Below are positions 12,801-47,404 of a DNA stretch of 64,000 nt, one piece after another. Position numbers and translations under genes: made by a program. This DNA is from Pterobdella sp. o SKG-2022 (lineage: Eukaryota > Annelida > Clitellata > Hirudinida > Piscicolidae), in assembly GCA_964035795.1 (NCBI GenBank), contig OZ038321.1, forward strand, positions 24,062,850 to 24,126,849. The letters are read 5' to 3'. The notes beneath the pieces are model-generated. The model was not told where the DNA came from and did not search any database. It saw only the letters and a program-made list of their open reading frames with translations. How positions within the stretch are numbered: position 1 is the first letter of the stretch; each line of letters starts with the position of its first letter.

Positions 12801-15800
12801 AAAGGTTTATGAAGTATTTCTCGTTTCAAAATATTTGTGTAAATTTTTTTTTCTTTCTTTACTGTGCATACTTTGAACAAAAAACCTTAAGATTATAAAA
12901 CCCCTATCTAATAACTTAAGAAAACTAAATTATTTCAACTTTTTTTTCAAGTCATTGGACCATCACTTTGATGACAATGTAAAAAAGAAAATTTATTCAG
13001 AATTTACCTTTCCAAGTTTTCTGAAAAAAAATTTAAGATAAAAATAAATATGTTTCTAAGTTTATTTTTTTGGTTTCAGAACGATGTAAAAAAAATTTCA
13101 AGAAAATAATAAACCATGATCATTTCCTTATCATTATATGAGGGTTTTTTTTTCAAATGTAAATTAACACTTCATACTAATCAAAGAGTCTAAGTATTTG
13201 GTATCAAATCTTATTATAGTTAATTAGCTATATTTCCTTCCAAAATACTTGAGAATTTGGGACTGTTACTAAGCACACTAAAATGGCGACTCGTTGGACC
13301 GAATCTACAATTGTTGTCGTAAAAGCCGATGAGACAATCAAACCTATACATAAGAGTGAGGGCTGGTACATTCATAAAAATATTTTGTTTATTCGTCCAA
13401 TTATATTAAAACAGTAATAATTATATGAGAATTTGTTGAAAGTGCTTTAGTAAAAAAGATGAAGCATATTTTTTTGTGCTTTTTTCTTTTTGTCTTTGTT
13501 CTATTGATGGAATTCTTTTGAACTCATAAAAGAGAAACTATTGCTTCGAAAAATTTCATAAAGTAAGATTTAAAAACTAAAGATATATATTAAAGCTATT
13601 TTTGCAAACGTGGATATTAAGATGAAAGAAATACAAATAGAAGAACATTAACGACTTTTGGTAGGTACTTGCTAGTTTAAAAAGAAACTGCAGCTTTGAA
13701 ACTTCAATATGAACTATTTAAAAAAACATCAATGACAAAATTTTCAGATATCTTCAGAATTTTCCAACTTCATTAATTTTTCCATTCAAACCATTTTTAT
13801 TTTGAACTCAGGGAACAACTGTATTGAAGCTAAGAAGGAGGAGTGTAAGTTCCTTTTAACCTCACTACAGGTTGAAATGTTTCAATTTAAAAAACCATCA
13901 TTAATATCTATATCACAAATTTTTGTTTTTTTCTTAATGGCATTTCAATAAAGCATGTTTAAAAAGTGTAATAAATACTATATTCAAGTCAAGAAGATTT
14001 TTTACTAGCAAATATTTTATTGAATTTATTCAATTTAATATAAAAATTGAGCTAGTAAAATTTTTATTTAAAAAACTAATAAGAACATATAATTGAAATT
14101 TTTTGAATGAATTTATAAAAGGCTTTTTATATGAGTAGATATGAAAAAACAATGATACTTTTCATTAAAACTTCACAAGACTGAATAAGTTCATATCTGT
14201 TAAATAGAAAATTGGAAAAAAATTTTAACTCAAGCATTTAAATGAATTATAAATCTCTCATAGATATATTTCGAGCAATGTATGTGTTTTCAAGACGCTG
14301 ATGTGGCTGAGTGCCGATTGGAAGAACGCAAAATATTTTTCCATGCATGCTTGTATGGAGGTGAGTTTAATGGTTGTTCTTTAATGATGATCTTCAATAT
14401 CATTGAGTCAGAAAAAAATTTTAAATTTTTTTATTTAAAAATGATTAGGAAAAGTTTGTTATAGAAGTCTATAATGTTTAAACGAGACTAATTTTGAGTT
14501 AACTTATAAAGGCTTTCTGCTTTTTGATGCTGAAATAATTTCTCGAATTTTTCATTAATCTAAAAATGAATTTTGTACATCAAACAATTAATAATGCCTA
14601 TTTCGAAGAAATTTTTGAACTGAAAAAAATCATTTCAAAAAATAATAAAAACAACAAAATCATATTATAGTGAAAAGATGATTCTTGAAATATTTAGAAC
14701 AATCAAATTGAAATAATTTCTGAATTATTTGATTGAGTGGTCGGTTGTTGGGTTAGTTCTTTGATTAGACGGTTAGTGAGTGCTTGATTGATTATAAGCA
14801 AGGGTGATTGGTTGACTGATTGATTGAATAGAATTAACTGCAAGTTGGGCGACTGATTTAGCAAAAGATGCGATGATGGATGGATGGAAGTAATGAAAAT
14901 AGCTTTTTGAAATAACTATTAGTTCATAAAAGACCCATGTAATCTTATTTCATACTAACAATCGAATAAATATACAATTATATTATTCATTAAAAATTTT
15001 ATAAAACAGATGTTCGTCCCAACTACTCCTGGATCGAACCCACAACAAACCCCCCGCATTTAACAACCTTGCCATTTGGTGTATATGCTGATGGTTCTGA
15101 ATTTTGTTTAGATTTACGTGATAATTGTTCAAAAGATGAAACATGTTCTAAAACGTTCACGAGTTTCAAAAAAGTCTGTTCTGAACACAAAAGCTTTAAT
15201 AAATGTGCGGCCAGAAATTGGTTGGTGAATATTCAAAAAGCTTTATTCTATTTTTTATAGTTCAGCTAAACGAATCCGGCATTTGAGTTCTAGTTAGTAG
15301 TTAAAATTGCAGTCTTAAGTGAACTCTTCGATTTATTATGTGAAGCCAATTTGCATGACAGCTCACAATAAGAAATAGCGTGGCCCAGAAGTTCATTTAT
15401 ACCAAGCGCTACTGTTTTGTTTATTTGTGAACATTATGAAATAATATTAGAAAGAGTGTAAACGAATTTCTAAAATTTTAAATTAAGATAAGACTGAAAA
15501 ATTTTAATTTGTAAAAAATAGCATTTGGAAGTGCCATTAATCGATGTGGTTGAATCATTAAGATATAGGTCAGGTCAAAAGTCAAACTTTTTGAGATGCT
15601 CTCAATCAATCTTCTTAATGTAATTAATCAAGTATTGATTCTTCATCTATCAACTTTCATCAAAGATCTTCTATTTTTATAAAATTACTATTATTTAATT
15701 CAAATCAATAAAATTATTTTTAAATTTTTCAATAAATATTTTTGACTGCTCAAAGGTCTGAGTGCGGTAACCTTATGACAAGACTTTCTTTATATTTACA

Positions 15801-18800
15801 TTCAATTAGTCAGTGTCATTGTAGAAACAAAAGACAATCTATCAGAAAGGAATGTGCCAAATTTAAAAACGAAATCGTCAAAAATGCCTGTCTAGGTACG
15901 TTGCGAAGTCACTTCATTCTTTGAGTTTTCGATTTGAAATTGATTAATTCTTCTATACACTTTGATGTTTTGTCGATTTTCCATATTTTAGTTAGAATAA
16001 AACTTCAATACAATCTAAGCAGTATTTTTTCGGCAGATTTTACTTTGATCACATTGAAATAAATATTTTTAAAAATGTATAAAAGTTGATAAAACTGAAA
16101 TTAAATGTTTATCATTTCAAATTTACTAACATAAAAATCAAACAAGAGCCTTTAACAGAACATTAATATATTCAGGTCAGGTCCCATACTTTATACAGAC
16201 TTCTAGAAAATTTCATGAACTTTCAGAGAGCGAACATCAAAAATTCATTGATAATTTAATGGTTAATCTTGAGATTGATTTAAATGTGAAAGATGCCAAC
16301 AAGAACAGTTCTGATAATGATATCAAAAAAAGTTAGTTTGAAAATTTTATGACCATGTCCTTAACAAAAATGACGAAAAAATTATATTTTGTCAACTTTT
16401 TATTATTAATTTTGTTGATTATATCTTATTTGAATTTAAGAAATTTATATATTATTTTATCAGATATATACAAAATAAAAAAACTCTCGCAAATAATAAA
16501 AAGAAATTCATGTTTAAACGTAAATTAACATTATGCTCCCATCAATAAAAATGAATTGAACGTGTCCATTAAAACCAATAAATTTTTTTCACTTCATAAA
16601 TAAAACTTGTATTTTTTAAAAGTTTATTAACAAAACTATCACGTTTAAATAATCAGAGTTCAACCCATACTCCTGCACACTGGTCTTCCGAAAGTGTTAC
16701 GACAATGTGGTTTGTTCTGAGGCCCTCTTGAAGGTACTGAAACTCTGCAAGTGGAACTACCACAAAATGCAATGTGACTCTGACGCTTGTATGAAATCCA
16801 TACAAGATTTCTATTATAAAGTATGAGATTGAAACTGTGTCGCACTTTTGTAAATTTTCTTCGATAAAATTTTCATTCATCTAGTTGTTTGCTGATTAAT
16901 TTTTGTTAATTTTGTATTATACAATTTAAAGTTGAAAAATAATGTCAAAACCATTTTTTCAGAATGACCAAGTTTTTTCTATTGAGCTTTTCACTTGTCA
17001 GCACAATATCTTCATTTCCCCTTTATCACAGTTACGTTTAAAAAGAGCCCCAAAACCGATACCATATTCTTCTTCAATAATCTCATCATCTTCCTCTCTA
17101 CTTCATGAATATAGGTCACCACATAGTTTTCGCGAAAAATTCATTTCATCGAAAAATAATTTCAACCTCCAACTCAATACATACCGAATAATTGATTCAG
17201 AAAACGATATAAAGACTTTCGTAAATGACGGTACTTTGCGACAAAGTCTTTTAAATAGGAACCACTTTAAATACAGTTTGAGCAAACACAACACGCTTTT
17301 AAAAAATTATCAATCACCCAGTAAAATCATTTTTTTTTCAAAACAAATCAAAGATTCTATATTCCCTTTATGTCTCAAAATCGCATTTCCACCTACCGAT
17401 TGTCTAAGTAACATTGAAGATTGCTTCAAAAACAACAACTGCAAGTAAATCATTTATAATAATATTCTTTAAATTATTCTTTGAAGTTTCTTGAAAAATT
17501 ATATATATTTTATAAATTATTTCAAAAAATTAAAAGTAGAATTTTTAATCACTATGTGTCAAACAATGAAATAGTTTAATAAAGATTTTGATAAAAATCG
17601 TGTAATTTCAGATTCAAATGGCAAGAATTCAACGAAAACTGCTTTTTGAACAATTTGAGAAATTTCCATTTTGATAGTAACAATTTAAACACAAGATGTC
17701 ACAACGAATTGTGCATTAATTCCATCACCCGGATGATGGGAACAGTGTTAAATCGTAACTGTACGTGCCCAATACTGGTAAATAATGAGTTTTCTGATGG
17801 CCACAGTATGAACATACACCGAGATGGAAGTTTCAACATAACATATTCAAACAATACTATTGAAAATTGTCTTTTTTATCAATCTAGACTCAAACTCCAA
17901 TACAACTGTTTTGGTAAGTATTCTATTCCATTAAGGTTTTATTGGGCACCTCTCGTTGAAATTTTCGTACAAGAATAGGATAACATTTTTATTAAAAATC
18001 TTTTACTTTTTCGTCCACACTTATGTAATTATTTCAAAACATTCTATTTCACACTTCAGAAAACCATATAAGCAATAATGAAACGCCGCAAATTTCAAAA
18101 AAGTCCGTTGGTTAGTATGTAAAAATGTCGCAAATCGTTTTATAAAAAATTCGCACATTCAACTTTATACTTTTATTCCTATGAAGCTTCTATTATCTTT
18201 TTAGCAAAAAAAAATTTCAGATGAGTTTTTCAGATTTTTAAAATATTTTTCAAAATACTTCTTAGACTGTCCCTCACTGAGTCGTTATAGGCTTTCAACC
18301 TCTGCATCTTCTTGGTTCGTCAGGGTAAGAAATTTATTAAGCATGCTTTATATGAGTATTCATCGTTTATTTCAAGTTTTTTTTTGATTATATATAAACT
18401 TTCCATATAAATATTTTCAAATATTTTTTTTGTTTCATGTTTTATTAAAACGATATCTTGTTAAATTCAATTAAATTATTTTTTTTGAGTTTTTTAAAAG
18501 TAATAGCCAAAATTAAAGAAAAAACAAAGTTGTATTTGAAAGATATTTATACTTCTAATGAAAAAAGTAGAGTTATTTATGAATCAAAGTAAACGCAGTG
18601 ATACAATTTTTGAGACATTCAAAGTAACTTTGAAATTGTTAATGTAGGCTATGTGTAAGCAATCTTTTTAGAATAAGAAGAAAATTTTTGTTCAAATGTT
18701 TCATACATTATTTTCAAATTTTTCAACAAGAATTATTTGTTGAAAAAATCATTTGGAAAGAAACTTAAATTACCTAATTCATATAGACTAACACCGTGGA

Positions 18801-20627
18801 AACTATCAATTACACAACTGAACCCTCAGTTAGGGGCCACTCAATGGTCATATTTATTTACTCACTCATATGTAATTCATCTCTAATACATCCAAAAAAT
18901 GTGGAACAATTTTGTGTAGTTGTGCAACATTTATGGTTAGATCTTGTACGAGTTTTAAAAGGACGCTTCATGAAATGTTTTAACGCTATAAAATTTCAAT
19001 TTTAAATTTCAGAAAATTAAATATTTAATGAAAATTTAGCTTCGTGGTTTTCTAAATTTGAATTTTTTTTCTACATTTTTGATTTTTTATAATAAATACC
19101 AAAGGTTTTTTTGAATGATATACAAGACTGTTCAATGATTTGTCGATGTCAAGACTCACAAAATTCATCCACTGTTTCCTCCTTTTCTAACTCATGCCAG
19201 TTGTTGCCTTGTCCCAATGCGTCACCATGTGTTCTAAAAGACCACACTTATGGCATGTTTCTAATTTATTCAATATATTTCATTTAAATTTTTAACTGGT
19301 TGTTTAACTAAAATATCTTTAGATCTAGGATTTATTAGAAGATAATATGAGTTTTTCTTTTTGACCTAAAATTTTCTGAATTTCCAATAATTATTTTTAT
19401 ATAAATTAATTGAGTCAAATTATTTTTTTTAAGCATATAGAAATATTTAAAATTTTAAATATGAACAACTATCACCACCACTACAACCACAACTCGAACA
19501 ACCAAACAAACACCACTAAATAACTCTCACTATACATAAGAACATGGGGTAGAAGTACAGACACCGAGTTCAATGTGCAGATGCTGGCGTGGTAGGTTGT
19601 TATGTGCCAAGTCAAGCCATTGGATAGCTAACAAGGAAGGTGATGAAGATATCGATGCTAATTATGGTTTTTCAATAAATTTCATACTATTTCGTTTTAA
19701 AATGTGTTATTATTTTTGATAAAAAATAATATCTTCATTTGTGGAAGTTATATATATACTTTGTCTTTTGTTACCTATTCATAACCAATATAAATGATGA
19801 TAATTATTCAAAACGTCTTTTGACAAAATTATTTTTCGCTTCACTCAAAAAACAGGCTTCTATTTTCACACGGCTTACAGTAGATCTGAGAAAAATATGA
19901 TGACGAATATCACTTCAATCACAAACCATTCCATCACAAACAAACTTAATGCCCTTCTCAACAAGCTGAGCAATTATACGGTTGGCAATTTATTACTACT
20001 CATATGTTTTTGATTTTTTTACTAACAGACTCTGTAAATATTTGAACGCCAACAGAGAATTTGTGTGATGGTGCTACAAATGGTTGATGATTATAACATC
20101 ATCTTCGAAGTGCAAGCCAGGCGATCTTTTTCTCTTTCTGTAAGATTCAACCGATATTCATTAAACTTTATAAAAAACATTATTCTAGAGTTCATCAAAA
20201 AAAACACAGTTTAGAAATTATTTATTAAAACCGTTTTTTAAAAATTTTAGCTTGATCATAAGGTTAAAAACAAAGTAAGTCCGAACTCGTAACAAAACCT
20301 TCGTTTTTACCAATAATATTGAATCAGTGCGTTTACTTAATTATTTTTTTTCTACGCTCCAAATCATTATATTATTATCAAAAGTTTTTTAAATATATTT
20401 AAGTTACAAAAACTATTTATTCTATTTCAAACTTGATCTTCACCAAATAATATCAATCCAACCTTCAAGGACTGCAAGAGGCAGGTGATAGAGATTTTCA
20501 ATCAGATACTGGTACAATCCCCATTCATAAAACTGGACCCAGATCTGTCCGTTTTGAAGATTGCCCATATGGAGAATATGACCGAGTTTTTGACTTCAGT
20601 CAACTTTGCACACTACTCTCAACATGA
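3397..20627 (+). CDS. GDNF receptor alpha-like protein, four GFR-alpha domains (whole gene, spliced)
   Basis: Likely a secreted or membrane-tethered cysteine-rich receptor of the GDNF-receptor-alpha/GAS1 family, whose vertebrate members bind GDNF-type ligands and present them to RET. Eleven exons (3397-3835, 13812-13870, 14264-14360, 15010-15220, 15756-15895, 16176-16331, 16657-16820, 16963-17444, 17612-17913, 18060-18110, 18266-18324) join in phase to 720 codons. Residues 1-20 form a signal-peptide-like stretch. Four domains start at about residues 119, 231, 374 and 569; three show the hallmark C-x-C (CMC, CHC, CTC) in the second half, followed by further cysteines. Vertebrate GFR-alpha proteins have three domains, so this is a longer, invertebrate-type form. 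Exons after 18324 (a cysteine-rich extension) are less certain, and the end at 20627 or 20757 depends on frame. Whether it is GPI-anchored is unresolved. The family call is firm; the ligand and RET link are inferred. Confidence 0.85.
3836..13811 (+). other. 10 kb intron 1 of the GFR-alpha-like gene
   Basis: AT-rich sequence in which I find no convincing exon. The phase-1 end of exon 1 fits the two-base start of exon 2 exactly and restores a continuous domain, so no exon is required in between. It contains a short inverted repeat at 9575-9623. Enhancers or nested noncoding genes cannot be excluded. Confidence 0.6.
9575..9623. repeat. 15-bp perfect inverted repeat with 19-nt loop
   Basis: The arm acaactagaatgtca (9575-9589) is matched perfectly by its reverse complement at 9609-9623, with a 19-base spacer. 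It could fold as a hairpin in RNA or be a small foldback remnant. It lies in intron 1 of the receptor gene. Confidence 0.7.
13812..13870 (+). CDS. GFR-alpha-like exon 2: middle of domain 1
   Basis: The acceptor is ...ttttgaactcag and the donor gttgaa. It contributes two bases plus 19 codons (NNCIEAKKEECKFLLTSLQ) in phase with exons 1 and 3. The C-x6-C followed by leucines is typical of the helix at the start of the second half of a GFR-alpha domain. A gtaagt inside the exon is ignored because using it would break the frame to exon 3. Confidence 0.8.
14264..14360 (+). CDS. GFR-alpha-like exon 3: end of domain 1
   Basis: Thirty-two codons plus one base, in phase 0 from exon 2. It carries the hallmark C-x-C (YFEQCMCF), then AEC and HAC, the closing cysteines of a GFR-alpha domain. 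The acceptor at ctctcatag is preferred over a second ag at 14275, which would also keep frame but drop four residues. The donor is gtgagt. Confidence 0.8.
14736..14890 (+). repeat. Degenerate GATTG/GGTTG low-complexity repeat
   Basis: An intronic stretch built from irregular GATT, GGTT and GATG words (gattgagtggtcggttg, gattgattgaatag, gatggatggatgg). It looks like a decayed microsatellite and has no coding sense in any frame that joins neighbouring exons. Confidence 0.6.
15010..15220 (+). CDS. GFR-alpha-like exon 4: linker and first half of domain 2
   Basis: Starts with two bases after ataaaacag and ends in phase 2 before gttggt. A Pro/Thr-rich linker leads into EFCLDLRDNC, TCSK and KVC, then KCAARN, matching the first-half cysteine pattern of the family. 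The start codon-like TTG/ATG triplets inside are not starts, because the frame continues from exon 3. Confidence 0.85.
15756..15895 (+). CDS. GFR-alpha-like exon 5: second half of domain 2
   Basis: Begins one base into a Trp codon shared with exon 4 and ends in phase 1 before gtacgt. It encodes SECGNLMTRLSLYLHSIS, then CHC (the C-x-C hallmark), KEC and NAC. The match to the GFR-alpha second half is among the clearest in the gene. Confidence 0.88.
16176..16331 (+). CDS. GFR-alpha-like exon 6: interdomain linker
   Basis: Fifty-one codons plus split bases, in phase with exons 5 and 7 (acceptor tattcag, donor gttagt). No cysteine is present; the sequence is charged and Asn/Asp-rich, as expected for a linker between domains 2 and 3. 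Confidence 0.75.
16657..16820 (+). CDS. GFR-alpha-like exon 7: first part of domain 3
   Basis: Two bases plus 54 codons, ending in phase 0 before gtatga. Cysteines occur as YSCTL, RKC, VVC, KLCK, then QCDSDAC. GC content is clearly higher than in the flanking introns. The frame closes with TGA one codon after the donor, so splicing to exon 8 is required. Confidence 0.87.
16963..17444 (+). CDS. GFR-alpha-like exon 8: end of domain 3, Ser-rich insert, start of domain 4
   Basis: The acceptor is ccattttttcag, in phase 0, 160 codons plus two bases. The expected C-x-C of domain 3 is reduced to CQH (residue 434). About 120 residues rich in Ser, Asn and Lys follow, then PLCLK and DCLSNIEDC, NNNC, which start domain 4. 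The long insert within or after domain 3 is unusual for the family. Confidence 0.85.
17612..17913 (+). CDS. GFR-alpha-like exon 9: most of domain 4
   Basis: One base plus 100 codons plus one base. It encodes NENC, RCHNELC, then NRNCTCP (the C-x-C hallmark), ENC and YNC, completing a ten-cysteine GFR-alpha domain with exon 8. Three potential N-glycosylation sites (NCT, NIT, NNT) occur. The donor is a consensus gtaagt. Confidence 0.88.
18060..18110 (+). CDS. GFR-alpha-like exon 10: small linker exon
   Basis: Fifty-one bases (2+16 codons+1) between cacacttcag and gttagt, in phase with both neighbours. It encodes HISNNETPQISKKSV, with no cysteine. Confidence 0.7.
18266..18324 (+). CDS. GFR-alpha-like exon 11: small Ser-rich exon
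   Basis: Fifty-nine bases between cttcttag and gtaaga, ending in phase 0. It encodes one cysteine followed by PSLSRYRLSTSASSWFVR. Its composition is coding-like against AT-rich flanks. Confidence 0.7.
18787..18871 (+). CDS. GFR-alpha-like exon 12 (3' boundary uncertain)
   Basis: Opens in phase 0 after attcatatag with TNTVETINYTTEPSV. The end chosen (gtaatt at 18872) is the best phase-1 donor that fits exon 13; a gtgtag further on (after Glu-Gln-Phe) also fits. The hydrophobic stretch near the end (MVIFIYSLI) may be intronic. Confidence 0.45.
19127..19234 (+). CDS. GFR-alpha-like exon 13: cysteine-rich extension (3' boundary uncertain)
   Basis: After tgatatacaag the frame encodes CSMICRCQDS, then NSCQLLPCPNASPC, which is seven cysteines in about 35 residues. 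The C-x3-C-x-C then C-x4-C pattern loosely recalls the end of a von Willebrand factor C-type module, but I do not claim that family. No strong donor follows, so the end is approximate. Confidence 0.55.
19561..19666 (+). CDS. GFR-alpha-like exon 14: CRC motif exon (5' boundary uncertain)
   Basis: The frame encodes SSMCRCWRGRLLC followed by an acidic stretch (KEGDEDIDANY) and ends in phase 1 before gttttt. Several ag dinucleotides between 19540 and 19568 could be the acceptor. Codons end mainly in A/T in the acidic part, as elsewhere in this genome. Confidence 0.5.
19856..19980 (+). CDS. GFR-alpha-like exon 15 (3' boundary uncertain)
   Basis: After aaaaacag, in phase with exon 14, the frame reads FYFHTAYSRSEKN and stays open to gttggc at 19981. 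An internal gtagat after HTAY (phase 1) would instead join directly to the A/T-ending frame of the last exon. Both models are possible. Confidence 0.4.
20470..20627 (+). CDS. GFR-alpha-like last exon (frame ambiguous)
   Basis: After caaccttcaag two frames are open. One (LQEAGDRDFQ to LCTLLST, stop 20625-20627) uses A/T-ending codons like the rest of the gene and is preferred. The other (DCKRQVIEIFNQ, stop at 20757) uses G/C-ending codons but finishes with a hydrophobic LLLLVLVF run that could act as a GPI or membrane signal. A transcript would decide. Confidence 0.4.
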
Positions 20628-20757
20628 TGACCGAAATTTTTTTTTTAAAAACGTCTACAGAAGCTCTTCCATTGGGAAAAGCTTTAGTTCGTTTTGTAAA
20701 TTATTACTTCTAGTATTAGTTTTTAATACTAAAGAATTTTTTAACACCTGTTTTTAG

Positions 20758-22142
20758 TTTTAATTTATATAAATTTGAACATGAAAGTTAGATATTTTTA
20801 AATTTCAAAGTATTTCTCATTTAACACATAGATGAAACAATTCAAATTGATCTCCCGGAAATTTATTAATTTTTCTATAATAACTCTGTCTTAGTTGAAA
20901 TTTTTATTCTCAGACTTTAATAGTTTATTTCACCACATTTGATTCTACATTTCGCTAATAAAAAAACTTGTTGTAACACAATATAACAATAATTTCTCGT
21001 GCGTTTTGGAAAAAGCGATAACGAAATTGGAAATAATTAACTTAAATTAAATAGTTTCCAGGTATTTATCGAATAATGTAAGTTTGATCAAAAAACAAGA
21101 CAAGATAACCACTTTTAACATGAATAAATAACATAAGTTAATAGACTTTCATAGCTAGTTATAAATACCCGTTTGTTTAGCGCCTATCAATAGCAAGGAC
21201 TAAAATACTATTTTAATAAGCATTCAGAAGTATTGTGGTCATTTTCAAAGTCTAATAAAAATTTCCAAAACTTAAAAGACTAAATGGATTTATAAAAGCA
21301 ATAAATTGAGTAAAATATTCCATTTGAAATACGTTTGTCTTTCGTTAAAAAATTTCTATTTCACTTTCCATCAAATGGTTTCATACTCACAAATTTATCA
21401 TAATACTAACAAAAACAATACTTTTTGAAAACATGAAAATGACTTTCTACTGAAAATATAACATTTTAAACCAGTTTTCAAAGGTTTTCGTGCTAGTAAT
21501 AAATATATTTAAATCAAATTGGTTATATTATATTTATATATATTGCACTCATGAAAGCAAATTATTTAACAAAAGTCTTTCGCATATAAAAAGATATGCA
21601 AAAACAAAATAAATTTAATTTTTTTAAATGAAAAATTAAAAACAAAAAAAATCTTGAATTTAATTCCCGAAGTTAATAACAAACATACTATGAAAAGATG
21701 AATTGGAAAAATACATAATTTTACTGATTGAAAGCATGACACTAAATCAACGAAGGATGGTTTCAATTTACCAATAAGATACAATAATTTAAGTTGATTT
21801 TAATTGAACGTTTGATCATTTTAACAACTTATACGTGTACACATTAAACCGCCAACGACAATTTATGAGTAGTATAAATATTTCAATCAATTGTCATGCT
21901 ATTTGCACCATACATCATTTTTCTGCATGATAAAGACAAATTGCTTCAAATATATAAAAATATAATTTATTCACTTAGGTTTGTGATGTGATTGTTTTGA
22001 ATAAATATTTTTCAATCTTGGTATCTTGTTATCGTTTAATGGTACCCTTATACTCAAGACCAATTAATTCTGCGCACATTTAACAGGATTGTTAGATATT
22101 AAACACAATTCTATTTCAAATTAAATGTTTTTAAATCCACAC
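20758..22142. other. Convergent intergenic region between receptor and SoxD genes
   Basis: AT-rich, no coding exon recognised. It should contain the 3' UTRs of two converging genes. A TTTATT at 21966-21971 (AATAAA on the minus strand) lies about 170 bases past the SoxD stop and is a candidate polyadenylation signal. Confidence 0.5.
20957..20962 (+). terminator. Candidate polyadenylation signal AATAAA for the GFR-alpha-like gene
   Basis: An AATAAA lies about 330 bases after the preferred stop. In such AT-rich DNA this hexamer is common by chance, so it is only a candidate. Confidence 0.2.
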
Positions 22143-45970
<23,828 letters not shown>

Positions 45971-47404
45971 CTGCAAGAAAAATCAACTTTATAAAATAAA
46001 TCTGAAAAAATTATAAAACTATCTAAAAAACATTTTAACATCCAAAAATTAATATAACCATAAAACAATTTACTAAGGTAACAAAATAGGCGTGACAAAT
46101 TGGTATGAAAACAAAACCATGAGACGTGGCTGTGAATATGGTTCACCCTAGCAATTTGATAGCAAGGTACAAGGTTTTCGTTTAAATCATCGTCAATAAT
46201 TTTATAAATATTATTTTAATTCTTTTCAGGTTATAAATGGCATATTATTCAAATTTACCAAAGTCAGTGTCTTTGTGTTTTATCTCAAAATCTATCAAGT
46301 GGCTGCTATTATAAATTTTGACATGCGTTGAAAAATGATATAGTCAATCAAATTGATATTATTTTTATTGTTTTTTTAAGTTCTTTGATAACAAAAGTTT
46401 GTAAAAATAAAATTTAAATCATTAAATTTTTAAAAAATAGTATTATTAATATAAAAATCTTAAATAAATTTATTTTTGGATAATTTGGACTTTACGAATC
46501 TACCACTAGCCCGTGAAACTATAACTACGATAAATAGAAAAATCCTTTCAACACCTACACAGATGCTGCAGAGAAAGGTTTAATAAACGCCCGATCGCTT
46601 GAGATACCTTACGAGAACCTCTCATCACCTCATTGTGTTCCGAACATTTGCTAGGGGAGACCGTACATGTTACAGCCCATCTCTTAAGGTGTTGTCTTGG
46701 TTTTGGAATAATATCATAAAGAGGTGAAATTATATTATTTTGCTTACATTATGTGAATAATTTTTTTTATTTTGATTATAAATAGAAAATCATGCTTGTA
46801 AGGAACTTTTTTTGGAGTAGTATTTCAAATGGTAAATGAATTAGATTATGTACTAATTTAAATACTCCGCAATATCAATTACCTCACGAAAAACCTAAGT
46901 TAAAATTTATAGAACTACAATTTTATTGGCAAATTTACGTAGCTAACAGCAAAGGAAAGATCAAATAAACAATAAAGCTAATTAATTTTGAAAAATAACC
47001 ATTTTTGTTTTAATATTTCGTACTAAGATTACACTTCAGCAAAAATTATATAGAAGCGTACTTGAAAGGTTTCGAATAAATGAATCAATAACCCTTTAAA
47101 TCAAAATACCACATAAATTGCACATCATAGTTTATTACTACAATGTATAACAGAAAAAATGATAAGGTTGATAGATAAGTAGACAAAAAATGATGAATTG
47201 ATTTTTGAATGCGTTTTAAATGACTGGTGATCGATGTCTGTTGAAATAAGAGTTGTGGGTAGGGTTAAAGCTTAGAATGGATCAACTTGTGAAACTTAAA
47301 TGATTTATGGGTTATGAATAATTTATGAGTCAATGGTAAACCATACCGTTGTAGTTTCAACTTGTAATTTGCATCATCATGAGCATTGATTGTTTCGTTG
47401 TATT
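45971..47404. other. Divergent intergenic region between SoxD and the collagen
   Basis: No coding exon recognised. It should contain the SoxD 5' noncoding exon and promoter, and possibly collagen upstream sequence. A GC-richer island (46490-46690) stands out. Confidence 0.5.
46490..46690. promoter_or_regulatory. GC-richer island, candidate promoter or 5' noncoding exon of SoxD
   Basis: About 200 bases with several CpG-containing words (cccgatcgcttgag, cgaacatttgc, gaccgtacatg), roughly 0.6 kb upstream of SoxD coding exon 1. No frame with family motifs. The position fits a SoxD promoter or noncoding first exon. Confidence 0.3.

Noticed and set aside
13276..13355. Exon-like segment (open frame MATRWTESTIVVVKADE) before receptor exon 2, with a phase-matching end
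   Set aside because: Exon 1 joins exon 2 directly in phase and completes a normal GFR domain; this segment has no acceptor that fits exon 1's phase and adds no family motif.
19450..19530. Thr-run frame (T7 with RTTKQT) resembling the Thr-rich linker of vertebrate GFRA1
   Set aside because: Comes from a CAC/CAA/ACC simple-sequence stretch; the frame stops before the next exon and no donor rescues it.
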